A DNA stretch of 64,000 nt, from NCBI RefSeq assembly GCF_000733765.1, contig NZ_JPOG01000001.1:2790001-2854000 (forward strand), in the 5' to 3' direction. Positions 34,068-48,865 of this stretch are shown one piece after another. Numbering within the stretch: the stretch's first letter is position 1; the number at the start of each line of letters is the position of its first letter. Position numbers and translations under genes: made by a program. This stretch comes from Algiphilus aromaticivorans DG1253. GTDB taxonomy: Bacteria > Pseudomonadota > Gammaproteobacteria > Nevskiales > Nevskiaceae. The notes beneath the pieces were generated by a model. That model worked only from the letters and a program-made list of their open reading frames with translations, was not told where the DNA came from and ran no database searches.

Positions 34068-34484
34068 CTAGTGGCCTTCCTTCAGCTTGCGCACGAACTC
34101 CAGACGCGCAGTAGCCTCGACCAGTTCGGCCTGAGCGCGGGCGAGATCCGATTCCTCGGAAGCCCCCTCCATCGCCTTCTCAGCCGCCTTCTTGGCTTCA
34201 GCGGCCGCTGCCTCGTCGGCATCCTCGCCGCGCAGAGCGGTGTCGGCAAGCACGGTGACGCGATCGGGCTGGACCTCCAGTACGCCGCCGCCCACGAAGA
34301 AGCGCAGATGCTCGCCTTCGGGCGTTTCCACACGCATCTCGCCGGGCTTGATCGCGGTCAGCAGCGGCGCGTGGCGCGGCGCGATGCCGACCTCGCCCTG
34401 CGCCGCCGGCACTACCACCATCACGGCCTTGCCGGAGTGGATCTCGCCTTCGGTGGCGACGATGTCGAGCTGAATCTCTGCCAT
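34068..34484 (-). CDS. atpC: ATP synthase F1 epsilon subunit
   Basis: 138 residues. N-terminal beta sandwich (EIQLDIVATEGEIHSG, RHAPLLTAIKPGEM) and a C-terminal helical hairpin that can inhibit ATPase activity. Last gene of the atp operon. Confidence 0.96.
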   Translation of the reverse strand: MAEIQLDIVATEGEIHSGKAVMVVVPAAQGEVGIAPRHAPLLTAIKPGEMRVETPEGEHLRFFVGGGVLEVQPDRVTVLADTALRGEDADEAAAAEAKKAAEKAMEGASEESDLARAQAELVEATARLEFVRKLKEGH

Positions 34485-34506
34485 GAGCTAGCGTTCTCCG
34501 GGGGCC

Positions 34507-36841
<2,335 letters not shown>

Positions 36842-36885
36842 TTAGCGGGCCTCCATGGGAAGGGGGAGCTTCATCGGAGAATGGC

Positions 36886-38436
<1,551 letters not shown>

Positions 38437-38464
38437 GGTTTGGGAATCCTCGGATAAATGCGGT

Positions 38465-38998
38465 TTAGGCGGTCAGCGCGTGACGCAGCTGATCCAGCTG
38501 GCTGCTGGCGGTCGCGTCGATGACCTGGTCGCCGGCACGGATGCGGGCGCCGGCGAGCAGCTCGGCGTCGACATCCCAGCGGACGTCGGCGCGGAGGCTC
38601 AGGTGGCGCTCGATGGCTTCGACCAGCTTGGCGCGCTGCGACTCGTCCACTTCGGTGGCCGTGGTCACGGTGACTTCGGCCGTGCCCTCGTGCTCGCGAC
38701 GCAGCGCCTCGAAAGCTTCGAAGATGGCGGGCAATAGCCCCAGGCGGCGGTTGACGGCGAGCAGGCGCACGAAGTTGCGGCCGGCGCCGTCATCAATGCC
38801 GGCGGCTTCGCTAACGACATCGGTGAGCTGCTGTCGTGCCACGCCCGGCATGCCAAAAAGTGCGCGCGCATCGGCCATGCCGGCCAGCGTCGCGAGCGCT
38901 TGCAGGCGCTCGCGCCAAGCGGCCAGCGTGCCGGCATCGCGCGCCAGTTCGAAGACGGCGCGGGCGTAGGGGCGGGCGGAAGTGGCGGAGTCGCTCAT
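38465..38998 (-). CDS. atpH: ATP synthase F1 delta subunit
   Basis: 177 residues. N-terminal helical domain ([21 protein letters not shown]) and C-terminal strand segment ([16 protein letters not shown]). Links F1 to the peripheral b stalk. Nine bp after atpF. Confidence 0.96.
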   Translation of the reverse strand: MSDSATSARPYARAVFELARDAGTLAAWRERLQALATLAGMADARALFGMPGVARQQLTDVVSEAAGIDDGAGRNFVRLLAVNRRLGLLPAIFEAFEALRREHEGTAEVTVTTATEVDESQRAKLVEAIERHLSLRADVRWDVDAELLAGARIRAGDQVIDATASSQLDQLRHALTA

Positions 38999-39007
38999 GG
39001 CAGGGCC

Positions 39008-39478
39008 CTAGAGCTGACCGGCGACTTCGTCGAGCACTTCGGCGTGCTTGGAAGCGTCGATCTCACGCTTGACCACGCGCGCCGCGCCCAGCACGGCAAG
39101 CTCGCCGACGCGCTTGCGCAGCGCCTCACGGGCCTTTTCCGCCTCGCGCTCGGCCTCTTCCTCGGCCGACTTGCGGATGCGCTCGGCTTCGGTGCGCGCC
39201 TTGGACTGCGCGTCCTCGACGATCTGGCTCGCCTGACGGTTGGCGGCGGACAGAATCTCCTGCGCCTGCGCACGGGCCTGTGCCAGCTCCTCGTCGCGCT
39301 TGGTCTGCGCCTCGGCGAGAGCCTTCTGTCCCTTGTCAGCGGCAGCCAGACCGTCGGCGATACGCGCCTCGCGCTCGCTCATGGCCTTATGGATCGGCGG
39401 CCACACGAACTTGAGTGTGAACCAGACGAACACCGCAAAGGTGATCATCTGGACAATCAGCGTCGCATTAACTCCCAC
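39008..39478 (-). CDS. atpF: ATP synthase Fo b subunit
   Basis: 156 residues. One N-terminal membrane helix ([20 protein letters not shown]) and a long charged coiled coil forming the peripheral stalk dimer. Confidence 0.96.
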   Translation of the reverse strand: MGVNATLIVQMITFAVFVWFTLKFVWPPIHKAMSEREARIADGLAAADKGQKALAEAQTKRDEELAQARAQAQEILSAANRQASQIVEDAQSKARTEAERIRKSAEEEAEREAEKAREALRKRVGELAVLGAARVVKREIDASKHAEVLDEVAGQL

Positions 39479-39531
39479 GGCCTAAGCCTCCGTGTTGCTG
39501 GATCGGATTACAGCTCGCACGCGGATAGCGC

Positions 39532-41091
<1,560 letters not shown>

Positions 41092-41212
41092 CTCTTCCGG
41101 CGCGAGACGGAAGCACTCGGCTTCCACCGCGAAAATCGCGGCGCGCAGTCTACCCGGACGGATAGGCGCGGGTCAACGAATTTGTGCCGCAGCGCAGCAA
41201 AACCGCGCCAAC

Positions 41213-42085
41213 TCAGCGTGACAACCGCTCCAGCAATGCTTCCAGCTCGGCGCGATCACGAAAATTGATTGTAACCCGGCCACGCCCCTTGTCGGAGGCC
41301 CTGATCGACACCGGCAGCCCAACCTGCTCGGCCAGGCTGTCGGCCAGTCCGTCAATAGCCGGATCCGGCGCCGGCGCCGGGCTGCGCGCCGGCTTGTCAC
41401 CGCTGGCGACCAGCGCCTCGGTCTGGCGCACCGACAGGCCGCGGCGGATGACCTGCTCGGCCAGCGGCATGCGCCGCTCCTCAGCCGCACCCAGCAGCGC
41501 GCGGGCGTGCCCGAAACTGAGTTCGCCGTCGCGCAGCATCTGCTGTACTTCGGCCGGCAGATCGAATAGCCGCAGCAGATTACTGATCGCAGCGCGCGAG
41601 CGTCCCACGGCCTCGGCGGCCTGGGCGTGGGTCAGCTCGCATTCCTGGATCAGACGCCGGATGGCGTCGCCCTCCTCCAGCGGGTTGAGATCCGCGCGCT
41701 GAATGTTCTCGACCAGCGCCACAGCCATGGCGCCCTGCTCGTCAATCTCGCGCACGATGACCGGCACTTCCGGCAGACCCGCGGCCTTGGCCGCGCGCCA
41801 GCGACGCTCGCCGGCGATGATCTCGAAGCGGCCCTGCCCCTGCGGCCGCACCAGCAGCGGCTGGATGATGCCCTGGGTGCGGATCGACTCGGCGAGCTGC
41901 GCCAGCGCGTCTTCATCGAAGTGTTGACGCGGCTGGTGACGCCCGGGGCGCAGCGCGTCCAGGCGCACGCTCTTCAGCGCGGCACGCGCGTCCTCGGACA
42001 GCTGCTCGACATCCTGGTGACCTTCGGGCGTGCTACCGAGCAGCGCATCCAGCCCGCGGCCGAGGCCTCTCTTCTTAGTGCTCAT
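41213..42085 (-). CDS. parB: Chromosome partitioning protein ParB
   Basis: 290 residues. N-terminal RGLGRGLDALLG, CTPase/ParB box GERRWRAAKAAGL and NIQRADLNPLEEG, then the helix-turn-helix (THAQAAEAVGRSRAAISNLLRL) that reads parS. Loads on DNA near the origin and works with ParA. The frame is open further upstream, but the ATG at 42085 gives the usual N terminus. Twenty-two bp after parA. No perfect parS site was seen in the window. Confidence 0.97.
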   Translation of the reverse strand: MSTKKRGLGRGLDALLGSTPEGHQDVEQLSEDARAALKSVRLDALRPGRHQPRQHFDEDALAQLAESIRTQGIIQPLLVRPQGQGRFEIIAGERRWRAAKAAGLPEVPVIVREIDEQGAMAVALVENIQRADLNPLEEGDAIRRLIQECELTHAQAAEAVGRSRAAISNLLRLFDLPAEVQQMLRDGELSFGHARALLGAAEERRMPLAEQVIRRGLSVRQTEALVASGDKPARSPAPAPDPAIDGLADSLAEQVGLPVSIRASDKGRGRVTINFRDRAELEALLERLSR

Positions 42086-42107
42086 ACTTCCTGTTGGTCT
42101 ATGCAGC

Positions 42108-42890
42108 TCAGGCCGCGCTGCGGCTGTAGCCATGACGACGCAACATCTCGCCGGCCAGCGCCAGATAGGCGCGCGCGCCAGTGGATTGGGCATCGTAGAC
42201 GAGCGCCGGCACGCCGTGGCTGGGCGCCTCGGCCAGCCGCACGTTGCGCGGCACGATGGTGCGGTAGACGCGGTCACCGAAGTGCTGGGTGAGCTGCGCC
42301 GAGACATCGTTGGCAAGGTTGTTGCGCGGATCGAACATCGTGCGCAGCAGACCGTCGATGGCCAGATCCTGGTTGATGACCTTGCGGATACGCTCGATGG
42401 TATCCATCAGCGCCGTCAGCCCTTCCAACGCGTAGTACTCGCACTGCATGGGCACCAGCACGCCGTCGGCGGCCACCAGCGCGTTGACCGTCAGCTTGGA
42501 CAGCGCCGGCGGGCAGTCGAGGAAGATGTACTCATAGTCGTCGCGGATATCGGCCAGCGCCGACTTCAGCGCGAAGTCACCCACCGCCTGGTCGCGCAGC
42601 CGCACCTCGGCCTCGGTGAGGTCGCTGTTGGCCGGCAGCAGATCCAGCGCCAGCTTGTCGATGCGGATGGTCGCGCGCCGGGCGTCGCATTCCTCCAGCA
42701 GCACATCACGCACGGTGGGCTCGCAATCGTCCTTGTCGACACCGACCCCCATGGTGGCGTTGCCCTGAGCGTCGAGATCGACCAGCAGCACGCGCCGCCC
42801 GGCCGAGGCCAACGAAGCCGCGAGATTGACCGCGGTGGTGGTCTTGCCCACCCCGCCCTTCTGGTTGGCGACGGCGATCGTGCGGGTCAT
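42108..42890 (-). CDS. parA: Chromosome partitioning ATPase ParA (Soj)
   Basis: 260 residues. Deviant Walker A KGGVGKTTTAVNLA at about residue 11, Walker B FLDCPP near 125. Its ATG overlaps the rsmG stop (ATGA). Drives origin segregation with ParB. Confidence 0.97.
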   Translation of the reverse strand: MTRTIAVANQKGGVGKTTTAVNLAASLASAGRRVLLVDLDAQGNATMGVGVDKDDCEPTVRDVLLEECDARRATIRIDKLALDLLPANSDLTEAEVRLRDQAVGDFALKSALADIRDDYEYIFLDCPPALSKLTVNALVAADGVLVPMQCEYYALEGLTALMDTIERIRKVINQDLAIDGLLRTMFDPRNNLANDVSAQLTQHFGDRVYRTIVPRNVRLAEAPSHGVPALVYDAQSTGARAYLALAGEMLRRHGYSRSAA

Positions 42891-43549
42891 ACCGCCCCCG
42901 CGGGCCGCGCCACCACGAGGTGGCGCGCCTCGTCGAGGCCGGGAACCTGCAGCGCTGTGATCTGCATGATGCGCACCCCCTGTTTACGGGCTTGGGCGAC
43001 TTCCGGATCGGCCAGCTTACCCTTCATAGCCAGCCAGTAGCCATCAGCAGCCAGTGCCGCATGCGTGGAAGCGAAAAAGTCAGCCAGCTGACTGTAGGCG
43101 CGCGAGATGATGGCCGTGAAGGGGCGCTCGGGACGGTAGCGCTCGGCGCGCTCCTGCACGGTGGCGACATTGGCGAGCCCCAGATCGCGCGCAGCGAAGC
43201 GCATGAAGCGCGCCTTCTTGCCGTTGGAATCGAGCACCGTCACCGACCAGTCCGGCCGCGCCATCGCCAGCAGCAGGCCGGGCAGGCCGGCGCCGGCGCC
43301 GACGTCGAGCAGGCGCAGATCCTTGGGCAGCGCCAGCGCGTCCAGAACCGGCAGTACCGCCAGGCAGTCGAGCACATGGCGCGTGACCATCTGCTCGGGG
43401 TCACGCACGGAGGTCAGGTTGTAGGCGCGATTCCAGCGCGCCAGCAGCGCGATGTAGTCTGCCAGCGGAGCGGCCAGGGCCTGATCGAGCCCGAACTTGC
43501 CGAGCCCGCGCGCCAGCGCGTCAGCAATACCCCTTGTCTGCTTGGGCAC
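42887..43549 (-). CDS. rsmG: 16S rRNA (guanine-527-N7) methyltransferase
   Basis: 220 residues from a GTG at 43549. Contains RWNRAYNLTSVRDPEQM and the SAM site LLDVGAGAGLPGLLLA, both diagnostic for RsmG, which methylates G527 of 16S rRNA. Homologues are 205-220 residues, so the longer open frame to 43624 is unlikely. Coupled to parA. The usual upstream neighbour mnmG (gidA) is missing here. Confidence 0.93.
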   Translation of the reverse strand: MPKQTRGIADALARGLGKFGLDQALAAPLADYIALLARWNRAYNLTSVRDPEQMVTRHVLDCLAVLPVLDALALPKDLRLLDVGAGAGLPGLLLAMARPDWSVTVLDSNGKKARFMRFAARDLGLANVATVQERAERYRPERPFTAIISRAYSQLADFFASTHAALAADGYWLAMKGKLADPEVAQARKQGVRIMQITALQVPGLDEARHLVVARPAGAV

Positions 43550-43557
43550 GGCTTGCG

Positions 43558-43884
43558 CTAGACCACGAAGAAGTCGGGAGAATCGGGCACCGAGGTCGCC
43601 TCTAGCCGCTTGTGGTCGCCGCAACGGTGGACGATCTGCTCACGCTGTTGCTGTGTAGCCTTCAGTGCGAACTCGCCCCGGACCTCATGCGCCATGATCG
43701 TCGCCTCGAACATGCTCTTTTGCTCGCGCCAGTGCCGCTGGCAGCGCCGCGCATTGACATGAGATGGGTACACCAGCTGCCCCATCTGGCTCGTATCGCG
43801 GCCGACACGTGCCTGGCGGCCCTGCTGCGATGCGGCGCGAATCATGGCGCGGAAAACTGTGCACACATACAAGTGTACCGCCAT
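43558..43884 (-). CDS. Hypothetical 108-residue protein (doubtful)
   Basis: Ends nine bp before the rsmG start, so could be an operon member. The product is charged and His/Gln-rich with no recognisable motif, and its third codon positions are less GC-rich than in neighbours. It may be a chance frame in a promoter region. Confidence 0.35.
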   Translation of the reverse strand: MAVHLYVCTVFRAMIRAASQQGRQARVGRDTSQMGQLVYPSHVNARRCQRHWREQKSMFEATIMAHEVRGEFALKATQQQREQIVHRCGDHKRLEATSVPDSPDFFVV

Positions 43885-43940
43885 GTTGCACCCGGAACAG
43901 TGGGGCGGGCGGAGCGCGGCGGATAGCGGCCGTTAGACCG

Positions 43941-45494
43941 CTAGTAGATTCCCCGTCTCTCCGGTGCCTCCAGGCGGCCGGCATCCACGAGCAGGTTGAT
44001 CGTGGCCAGCGCATCGCCCGAGAGCGCGTCCATGCCATTGACCGCCTCGATGAAGCGGGTGCGTTCGGCGTCACTGACCAGATCCTTGGTGTAGTCCGCG
44101 AGCTTGGCTTCGTAGTCGGGGCGCTGCCACGGGGTGTCGCCACCGGGGTGGGCATTGGCGCGGGTCTTCTCGTCCGCCACCTCGGAGCCATCGGCGAGCG
44201 TCACGATCATGCGGCCGCCGTAGGCCTGCACGTTCGGGTCCTGGTCGTGGTAGAGGTCTTCCCAGCGCTGGTCGAACTGCGTTTCGATGCGGGCCATCAG
44301 CGCGCGTAGCTCGTCCTTTTCCGCCTGGGTCATCTGGTAGGCGCGGTCCTTGTGGAATTCGCCGGTCTGAATGCAGCGCGCGATGGCGAACATGATGCTG
44401 TGATCCAGCGTGCCGCGCGGCGAATCCGGGTCGATCTTCTGCGGGTCCTGCGCGTCGGTGCCGATCACGTGATGGGTGTGGTGGCTGGTCTCCAGCACGA
44501 TCTTCTCGATCCGGTCGAGATCCACGCCGTCGCCCTTCTTCGGCAGTTGATCCCGCAGCTGCAGCGCGAGGTCGATGATCGCCTGACCCTGGTATTCGAA
44601 GGCGTGCTGCTTGGGATAGGTCTTCAGGATGTTGCGCAGCGGATCGACGCCCGCCTCCACCAGCGCGATCTTGTAGACGGCGTTCTCGTCGTCGCGGCCG
44701 TTCAGGAAGCGACGAATGATGCTGTCGACGCCTTCGTACACCGGATTGGGCCCCTTGAGCCCATGCATGGCGTGGTTCACGGCCTTGATGGCGATCTCCG
44801 CCGAGAAGCCGGGCACGAATTCCTTCTGCGCACCGATGTCGCCCTTGCGGGACTGGCGCGAGGAAATGGCGTTGTGCACGGCGAAGTTGATGGCGTGATA
44901 GGCCTGCTCGGTGCTCAGCTCCAACATGGAAGCGATGCCCGCAGCCGTGCCTGCGGCAATGTGGGTCATGTGATCGACCTTGTGCTTGTGCAGGCAGATG
45001 CCGGTGCCGTCGCCGGTGCCGACCAGCGCCACGTGCACCTCGTAGGCCACCACGATGCCGCGCAGGATGTCGGCGCCGTTCACGGCCAGATGCTGGCCGA
45101 CCGCGATGATCGGGGAAATGTTGTCGTCCGGGTGCGAATACTCCGCCGCCAGGTAGCAGTCGTCGTTGTCCAGGAAGCGCACGGCCACTGCATTGGCAAA
45201 GGCAGCCGGCACGGGCGCAAAGCGATCCTTCAGCCCCCAGATGGTGGCCTTGCCGGTGCCCTTGGAAGCCTGCGCGTCGGCGCGCGCGACCTTGACCGCC
45301 ATTTCATTCGCGGCACCCAGGGCGATCGCGGCGTTGTCGATGATCCGGTTCTTGGCCATCGCCACCGCGTCGGCGTCCTGCGGGGCATCCTTCGCCCGGG
45401 TCGCAAGCTCAGCCAGCTTCCATGCCAGTTGCTCCTCGCGGGCCAGGGCGCCGCTGGTTTTCTCTGCCTGAACGGAGTGGATCGTCGCGGTCAT
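43941..45494 (-). CDS. prpD: 2-Methylcitrate dehydratase (MmgE/PrpD family)
   Basis: 517 residues. Contains the family segments FLDNDDCYLAAEYSHPDDNI and FSAEIAIKAVNHAMHG, and GTLDHSIMFAIARC with the conserved His. PrpD dehydrates 2-methylcitrate in the methylcitrate cycle for propionate. Length and motifs fit true PrpD better than short MmgE paralogues. GGAAGGAG precedes the ATG; upstream in-frame codons were discarded. No prpB or prpC neighbours are present, which is unusual. Confidence 0.88.
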   Translation of the reverse strand: MTATIHSVQAEKTSGALAREEQLAWKLAELATRAKDAPQDADAVAMAKNRIIDNAAIALGAANEMAVKVARADAQASKGTGKATIWGLKDRFAPVPAAFANAVAVRFLDNDDCYLAAEYSHPDDNISPIIAVGQHLAVNGADILRGIVVAYEVHVALVGTGDGTGICLHKHKVDHMTHIAAGTAAGIASMLELSTEQAYHAINFAVHNAISSRQSRKGDIGAQKEFVPGFSAEIAIKAVNHAMHGLKGPNPVYEGVDSIIRRFLNGRDDENAVYKIALVEAGVDPLRNILKTYPKQHAFEYQGQAIIDLALQLRDQLPKKGDGVDLDRIEKIVLETSHHTHHVIGTDAQDPQKIDPDSPRGTLDHSIMFAIARCIQTGEFHKDRAYQMTQAEKDELRALMARIETQFDQRWEDLYHDQDPNVQAYGGRMIVTLADGSEVADEKTRANAHPGGDTPWQRPDYEAKLADYTKDLVSDAERTRFIEAVNGMDALSGDALATINLLVDAGRLEAPERRGIY

Positions 45495-45804
45495 GTCGTA
45501 GCTCCTTCCTTTCAAAAATCCGGCCGACCCCAGAAGGAGACAGCGCCTGCGTCGGAACGCGATTTTATACGGTGTGGCGTGTCTCCCGGTTCCCGGCCCT
45601 TCTATCCTGGACCCTTTTCCAGGAATCGATAGGCTCGCGGAACCACAGCTCGGCAAGCTGCTAGATAACGGCCCTCGGATCGGCCCGGGCGGCGCCTCGG
45701 ATATCGTCGCTGCTCATGGGCTGCCGCCTGTTACTGGTTGTGACCGGGGGTGAAATCCGCGCGCAGAATCCGCAAAGGCACGCGTCGCCCTTCGCCCGAT
45801 TGGC
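45495..45804. other. Intergenic region with candidate prpD promoter
   Basis: 310 bp between prpD and mpl. Reading leftward, TATAAA (45569-45564), 70 bp before the prpD ATG, is a candidate -10; no clear -35 is found. No ORF or RNA gene recognised in the rest. Confidence 0.4.
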
Positions 45805-47145
45805 CTAGGCGGCGGCCCCCAGCGCCGCGAGCAGCCGCTCGTGCACGCCGCCGAAATCGCCGTTGCTCATCACCAGCAGCACATCGCCATCGGCGGCGCC
45901 TGCGCTGACACGCGCAACCATCGCGTCGAGATCGCGCAGCACGGTGACGCGTTCCCCCAGCGAGGCCAGCGCGGCATCGGCATCCCAGTCGATGTCGGGC
46001 CGCAGATAGACGTAGCTATGGTCGGCATCGGCCAGCGAATCCGCCAGCGCGGCGGCGTGCGCGCCCATGCGCATGGTATTCGAGCGCGGCTCCAGCACCG
46101 CGATGATGCGCCCGGCGTCCAGGCCTTTGGCGGCGGCCAGCGTGGCGGCCACCGCCGTCGGGTGATGCGCAAAGTCGTCGTAGACCGCCACCCCGCGAGC
46201 GCGGCCGCGCAGCTCCATACGCCGACGCACCCCGCGGAAAGCAGCCAGCGCGGCCAGCGCATCTTCCGGATCGACGCCGACATCGGCCGCCGCTGCTACC
46301 GCCGCCACGGCATTGCTGCGGTTGTGCTCGCCGGGTTGAGTCAGCGCTAGCTCGCCGATGCAGCGCTGCGCTTGCCAGAGCCGGCCGTCGTCGTCGATGC
46401 GCCAGGGCTGCTCGGCGCCGAAGGCGATACTGGGCGTCCAGCAACCGGCCTCCAGCACGCGCGCCAAGCTGGCGTCGTCGCCGTTGACGATGAGCTGCCC
46501 ATTGGCCGGCACCGTGCGCAGCAGGTGCGAGAACTGGCGCTCGATGGCACGCAGATCGTCGAAGATGTCGGCATGGTCGTATTCGAGGTTGTTCAACACC
46601 AGCGTGCGCGGCCGGTAGTGCAGGAACTTGGAGCGCTTGTCGAAGAAAGCCGTGTCGTACTCGTCGGCCTCGATAACGAACTCCGTGCCGCTGCCCAACG
46701 CCGCCGAGACGCCGAGATCCGCCGCCAACCCGCCCACCAGCCAGCCCGGGTCGCGGCCGCAGGCGCGAAGGATGTGGGCGAGCATGGCGCTGGTCGTGGT
46801 CTTGCCGTGGGTGCCGGCCACGGCCAGCACGTGGCGGCCGCGCAGCACGTGCTCGGCGAGCCACTGCGGACCGGAAACCAGCGGCTTGTCCTCGGAGAGC
46901 AGCCATTCGACGACGTCGTGGCCGCGCGTCATGACATTGCCGACGATGATGGCGTCGGGCTCCGGATCGCGCAGATGCGCCACCTCGTAGCCGGGCATGA
47001 CTTCGATACCCAGCGCCTCCAGCTGCGTCGACATCGGCGGCCAAGCGTTGGCATCTGAGCCGGTAACGCGGTGACCGGCCTCGCGCGCCAGCGCGGCGAT
47101 GCCGGCCATGAAGGTGCCGCAGATGCCGAGGATATGGACGTGCAC
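45805..47145 (-). CDS. mpl: UDP-MurNAc:L-alanyl-gamma-D-glutamyl-meso-DAP ligase
   Basis: 446 residues. Starts MHVHILGICGTFMAGIA, typical of Mpl rather than MurC. Mur-ligase ATP site AGTHGKTTTSAML near 112, then EADEYDTAFFDKRSKFLHY, a signature of Mpl, and YDDFAHHPTAV. It reuses tripeptide from peptidoglycan turnover in the cytoplasm. Follows a membrane protein gene by 12 bp. Confidence 0.96.
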   Translation of the reverse strand: MHVHILGICGTFMAGIAALAREAGHRVTGSDANAWPPMSTQLEALGIEVMPGYEVAHLRDPEPDAIIVGNVMTRGHDVVEWLLSEDKPLVSGPQWLAEHVLRGRHVLAVAGTHGKTTTSAMLAHILRACGRDPGWLVGGLAADLGVSAALGSGTEFVIEADEYDTAFFDKRSKFLHYRPRTLVLNNLEYDHADIFDDLRAIERQFSHLLRTVPANGQLIVNGDDASLARVLEAGCWTPSIAFGAEQPWRIDDDGRLWQAQRCIGELALTQPGEHNRSNAVAAVAAAADVGVDPEDALAALAAFRGVRRRMELRGRARGVAVYDDFAHHPTAVAATLAAAKGLDAGRIIAVLEPRSNTMRMGAHAAALADSLADADHSYVYLRPDIDWDADAALASLGERVTVLRDLDAMVARVSAGAADGDVLLVMSNGDFGGVHERLLAALGAAA

Positions 47146-47157
47146 TGGGGCCGTGGC

Positions 47158-47709
47158 CTAGCCCTGCGGGGCCAGCAGCATGCCGACGCCGCCGGCGACG
47201 ATGTAGACCGTCAGCGCCAGACCCAGCGCGCAGGCGATGGCGAGCGCGTTACGGGCCTCCATCGCATTGCGGAAGATCCAGACCGAGACGGCAATGCTCC
47301 AGGCGGACAGGGCCACCGTCCCGGCCAGCGCCAGCCCCGGCACGTCCACCTGGGCTTCCGGATCCTTGGCGATGGCCTCCATGGCGGGAATCATCGGCAG
47401 CAGCAGGGGCACCAGCAGCAGCGAGAAGATGGCGTTGGTCATCAGCAGTGCGCTGGCTGTCTGCGGCGCGCGCTCGGGCGTGCCGCGCATGTTCAGCACG
47501 CCGGTGGTGAAGGCCCAGACCACCACCACCGCCACCACCGATTGCGCGATGGCCGCCAGCAGCGGCAGCGTCAGCTGGAACTGCACGGCTTGAACCACCA
47601 CGGCCAGCATCACCGCATGGGCCACCGCCTGCGTTGCGGCGGGGAGATCCTGGGGGCCGGCACGGAAGATACAGATGCGCCAGGCGGTAGACAGCACGTT
47701 GAGCAGCAT
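47158..47709 (-). CDS. Membrane protein of unknown function
   Basis: 183 residues, about five membrane helices. The N terminus has IFRAGPQDLPAA, a motif I recall in small proteobacterial membrane proteins without assigned function (Yip1-like topology). Same operon as mpl, divergent from rnd. Confidence 0.7.
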   Translation of the reverse strand: MLLNVLSTAWRICIFRAGPQDLPAATQAVAHAVMLAVVVQAVQFQLTLPLLAAIAQSVVAVVVVWAFTTGVLNMRGTPERAPQTASALLMTNAIFSLLLVPLLLPMIPAMEAIAKDPEAQVDVPGLALAGTVALSAWSIAVSVWIFRNAMEARNALAIACALGLALTVYIVAGGVGMLLAPQG

Positions 47710-47754
47710 GAAATGGCCGGGCCTCGGCAGTGAATGCCCGGTATTCTACTCACC

Positions 47755-48849
47755 ATGCAGCCGCAGCTAATCGCCGACGACGCCGCCCTTACCGCCCTGC
47801 TTCAGCGCCTGTCGAGCTCGGACTGGGTGACCGTCGATACCGAGTTCGTGCGCGAGCGCACCTATTTCGCCCAGCTCTGCCTGGTGCAGATCGGCAACGC
47901 CGAGGAGGTCGCCTGCGTCGATGCACTGACGGTGAACATGGCGCCACTGTGGGCGTTCCTGGCCGAGCCGGCGCGTATCAAGGTGATGCATTCGGCCTCG
48001 CAGGACATGGAGATCTTCGTCCAGCACACCGGCGACTGCCCGCGGCCGCTGTTCGACACACAGGTTGCCGCAGCCATGCTCGGCCTGGGCGATCAGATCA
48101 GCTACGCCGCGCTGGTCGAGCAGCGGCTGGGCGTGACGCTCGACAAGTCGCAGTCGCGCACGGACTGGTCGGCGCGACCGCTGAAGCCGGCCCAACTCGA
48201 TTACGCCGCCGACGACGTGCGGCAACTGGGCAGGCTGTACCCCGAGTTGCGCGACGCACTGGAAGCCGCCGGACGCAGCGAATGGCTGCGCGAAGACTGT
48301 GAATCGATCTGCGAACCGGCCCGTTACCGGCCCAACCCCGATGGCGCCTGGCAGCGTCTGAAGGGACTGGGCCGGCTGGCGCCGGACTCTCAGCACGCCG
48401 CGGCGGCGCTGGCGCACTGGCGCGAGGAGCGCGCCCTGGCCAGCGACCGCCCGCGCCGCTGGGTGCTCGACGACGAGACGCTGCTCGCCATTGCCGCCGC
48501 CATGCCCACCGACGAGGCGCAGCTGCGTGCGCTCGAAGGCATCGCCCCGCGCAGTCTGGATCACTGGGGAAAGACCTGGCTGGAGCGCATCGCACAGGCG
48601 CCGAGAGAACTCGAACCACTAGTGGAAGATCTGCGCCCGGATGCCGCGCACAAGGCGCTGGTCAAGAAACTCGGACAGACCGTGCGCAGCCGCGCGGAGA
48701 CGCTGGGGGTGCCGCCCAGCCTGCTGGCGGCGCGCGCCGGGCTGGAGCGGCTGGCGCGCGAGGGCGCGGGCAGCGCCATTCCGGCGCTGCAGGGCTGGCG
48801 CCGTCAGCAGGTGGGCGAGGCCCTGCTCGCCACCCTCGACAGCGCCTGA
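47755..48849 (+). CDS. rnd: Ribonuclease D
   Basis: 364 residues. DEDD exonuclease: Exo I DTEFVRERTYF, Exo II containing HSASQDMEIF, Exo III LDYAADDVRQL; then HRDC domains. Trims the 3' ends of tRNA and other small RNAs. ATG at 47755 chosen to match the family N terminus; seven codons longer is possible. Confidence 0.95.
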   Translation: MQPQLIADDAALTALLQRLSSSDWVTVDTEFVRERTYFAQLCLVQIGNAEEVACVDALTVNMAPLWAFLAEPARIKVMHSASQDMEIFVQHTGDCPRPLFDTQVAAAMLGLGDQISYAALVEQRLGVTLDKSQSRTDWSARPLKPAQLDYAADDVRQLGRLYPELRDALEAAGRSEWLREDCESICEPARYRPNPDGAWQRLKGLGRLAPDSQHAAAALAHWREERALASDRPRRWVLDDETLLAIAAAMPTDEAQLRALEGIAPRSLDHWGKTWLERIAQAPRELEPLVEDLRPDAAHKALVKKLGQTVRSRAETLGVPPSLLAARAGLERLAREGAGSAIPALQGWRRQQVGEALLATLDSA

Positions 48850-48865
48850 GGCAGGCCCTCAGGCG
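48843..48865. terminator. Bidirectional hairpin between convergent rnd and adk
   Basis: CGCCTGAGG and CCTCAGGCG form a perfect 9-bp stem with a 5-nt loop. Both genes' stop codons lie within it. No long T run follows, so termination strength is uncertain. Confidence 0.5.

Noticed and set aside
41213-43549. parS site near parAB
   Set aside because: No copy or near copy of the canonical TGTTTCACGTGAAACA was found by eye here or elsewhere in the window.
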